Source: Tubiluchus corallicola | Taxonomy: Eukaryota; Priapulida; Priapulimorpha; Priapulimorphida; Tubiluchidae | NCBI GenBank assembly: GCA_030141605.1 | Contig: JAQGDQ010000157.1 | Location: 1 to 64,000, forward strand | Direction: 5' to 3' | Length of the DNA: 64,000 nucleotides | Notes under the pieces: generated by a model | The model's database searches: none | What the model was told of the DNA's origin: nothing | Seen by the model: the letters and a program-made list of their open reading frames with translations, nothing else | Position numbers and translations under genes: made by a program | Shown here: one piece after another, positions 62,178-64,000 of the stretch | Numbering within the stretch: the stretch's first letter is position 1 | How the letters are laid out: every line of letters starts with the position of its first letter

Positions 62178-63336
62178 CAGGTAGTCGTGGACTTACGACT
62201 TGTGCAACTTACAACTTTACGACCCGACCACAACTTGATTAGTTGATTGTACAAAACTAATTATAACTCATATTTCATTCTTTTTTTTTACAGACAGAAA
62301 CCAATTTTAAATCGCCATGTGTTCTGATAAATTCATCCGTAGGTGCTGCCATATAGTACTAGTGCATATAGTAGTAGTAGTAGTAGTATTAATAGTAGTA
62401 GTAGTAGCAGTAGTAGCACTAGCAGTAGCAATGTATTGACTGTAACAATGAATTATGAGCGGAACAATTTTACAGTCAACACAGTACATTAAGCAGATAC
62501 AGTTAGCTATGCAACAACAAACTCTACCTACACAAATAGCAAACAGAAACTAGCTTTGTGTTTATCAATTTTGCAACAAAGCAAAGCAATATCTAACAGT
62601 CTTTGCTGTAAGCTTCAGGTTGCTTGTAAATAAACTTGATAAACATCTAAACTAAAATCTAATCCAAGATAATCTTGTCATACATTTCCGGTAGTTATAC
62701 ATTCGCAAATGTCTGCTTGCACTAAACCGCAGTAACATAATCTTAATTCATGTGGTATCCTAGACAACCAGTTTTTACACGAAACTTGTGAGCTGAGAGA
62801 CGAAGCTAGTCACATGTATTCTATCGAATTCTTTTACATCTAATGAAACATTAACATAATAATCTAATACACTTCAATTAGGATTAAGTGATTTGTACAC
62901 CACAAACTTTGATCGGTCTGATGCCATAACACATGCTTTTCTATCTGCAATATCTCTCAATTATACGATCGTCATTCATCACACAATTAATATAACAAGC
63001 CTCTCGAGTATTGACTGCCTGCACTAACTGCCAAACAAAATTAAACGGATCATCAAGCATACCATTACGCATGTGTATGTAACTTGCATTGACTTTATTT
63101 TAGCAGACAATGCTGGATAGCCAAGCTTAAAAAGGCACAAATCGTTAGCTGTACTGTGCCTGACACCTAATATAGCTTTTATTGCTGATATATACAAAAG
63201 TTCAGCAAGTTTTATACACACACACACATACACACAACATCTTACATGGCTTTAACATGCCGGTCCGACTTGCGTCCAGTTCATTTTACGACCAATCAGC
63301 TAAACCTGATTGTGATCACAAGTCGACTACAACTTG
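62178..63336. mobile_element. Possible pogo/Tigger-like TA-flanked element, 1159 bp
   Basis: CAGGTAGTCGTGGACTTACG at 62178 and, inverted, CAAGTTGTAGTCGACTTGTG ending at 63336 agree over part of about 25 bp, with TA on both sides. Ends of this type are common in pogo/Tigger elements. The interior holds a minus-strand reverse-transcriptase remnant rather than a transposase, so this may be a nested or composite insertion, or a chance pairing. Confidence 0.4.
62700..63235 (-). pseudogene. Reverse-transcriptase post-polymerase remnant (non-LTR), decayed
   Basis: The minus-strand frame reads LYISAIKAILGVRHSTANDL and then FKLGYPALSAKIKSMQ. Another frame follows with MRNGMLDDPFNFVWQLV, and further down LRLSAHKFRVKTG. 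This order (K-ILGV--ST-ND--LELG-PPL-A-IK, then LRLS-H-L-VETGR) is the C-terminal part of many animal non-LTR polymerases. Frame changes and stops show it is dead. It sits in the last visible FAXDC2 intron, antisense to the gene. Confidence 0.65.
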
Positions 63337-63339
63337 TAT

Positions 63340-64000
63340 AAACAAATGTATTAGCTGTTCTGAGCCGTTCCAAAGGAGAGTATCATAATATTGTGGGATG
63401 ATGTGTGAAGTTAAACAAGAGTATATTTCTACACAGTCAGAATCAGCACACTGCCTACTGCATGGTTGAGGAAGGACTGGTATCTAGGCCGTTATCAAGC
63501 CTCTACAATGAGACAACTATTAGTGCTAAATGGAAAATCCATCATCTTATAGACTGCTTTCACTGGCACAGATGTTAAGACTCCGTGCCTATTTGTTGTG
63601 CTACACTGAATTTGATGCATTGCTTGGCCAATTTTGGCAGGCAATGCATAAAACACAGCGATAAGAAGTAGAGGACTTTTCAAACACCATCTTGTAACTG
63701 GCAACATTTATGTGTATTTCAAAGAATATTAGTTATAATGAGTGAAACTCCAAAAGTAATAATTAATGTTATTGTAAACCTTAATAAACCTTTTCACAGT
63801 TCCAGCGATAATGATGATTGTAAAAAGCCAAAAGGTTAAGTGTACCAGACAATGCATTTGTGTACACTTGACAGTGCCTCACAGCCCATGTTATTCTCAT
63901 AGTAACAGTTCTCACAGCTCCCTAGAACATTACCTGGTTCATTCTTTCTAGTTCGCAAGCAAGATCCTGCTAGTAAACCACTTTGTGCACAGATTAATGC
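63340..64000. other. Presumed FAXDC2 last intron, no exon found
   Basis: No sequence coding for the expected FAXDC2 C-terminus was recognised up to the right edge. The short minus frame at 63495 has no known domain. Confidence 0.4.

Noticed and set aside
62292-62330. Last FAXDC2 exon after the acceptor TTTTTTTACAG at about 62293
   Set aside because: The joined frame stops after about ten codons and lacks the conserved FN-CYG-LG block.

Overview
This is AT-rich eukaryotic DNA from an animal. The evidence is a metazoan-type FAXDC2 gene split into exons with GT/AG introns of 1.4 to 2.4 kb, a full-length eukaryotic type II topoisomerase, and dense interspersed DNA transposons with decayed non-LTR retrotransposon fragments. 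I cannot place the phylum from sequence alone; an invertebrate is the safest reading. Coding density is low: three supported genes in 64 kb, plus one doubtful exon.

Layout. Bases 1-3539 form a foldback structure: two inverted arms of about 1.5 kb around a 0.49 kb spacer, each arm carrying about 15 tandem copies of an 82-bp unit. The arms run off the left edge. From 3.8 to 24.6 kb I see only mobile DNA: several copies of a TTAA-flanked MITE family, a hAT-like MITE, a decayed reverse-transcriptase fragment, a CTG/CTA microsatellite, small repeat clusters, and one doubtful orphan exon at 15.2 kb. A two-exon gene of unknown function (227 aa, minus strand) lies at 24.8-28.3 kb with a MITE in its intron. 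From 28.3 to 35.2 kb there is non-coding sequence and another reverse-transcriptase fragment. A 1644-aa DNA topoisomerase II with no introns in its coding sequence occupies 35.2-40.1 kb on the minus strand. From 40.1 to 53.2 kb lie a pogo-like TA-flanked element, three decayed reverse-transcriptase fragments, a Mutator-like MITE with a perfect 9-bp target duplication, and a 175-bp TTAA MITE. From 53.3 kb to the right edge is FAXDC2 on the plus strand. Five coding exons are visible and the last is missing. Its introns hold a hAT MITE with a perfect 8-bp target duplication, a 168-bp tandem duplication and more element debris.

The genes share no pathway that I can see. TOP2 acts on chromosomal DNA in the nucleus; FAXDC2 is a membrane di-iron oxidase of sterol/lipid metabolism. 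No CRISPR array, operon or prokaryotic feature is present. The most unusual structure is the foldback element. The best-supported new transposon calls are those at 46.6-47.3 kb and 56.1-56.6 kb, where terminal inverted repeats and target duplications can both be read directly.
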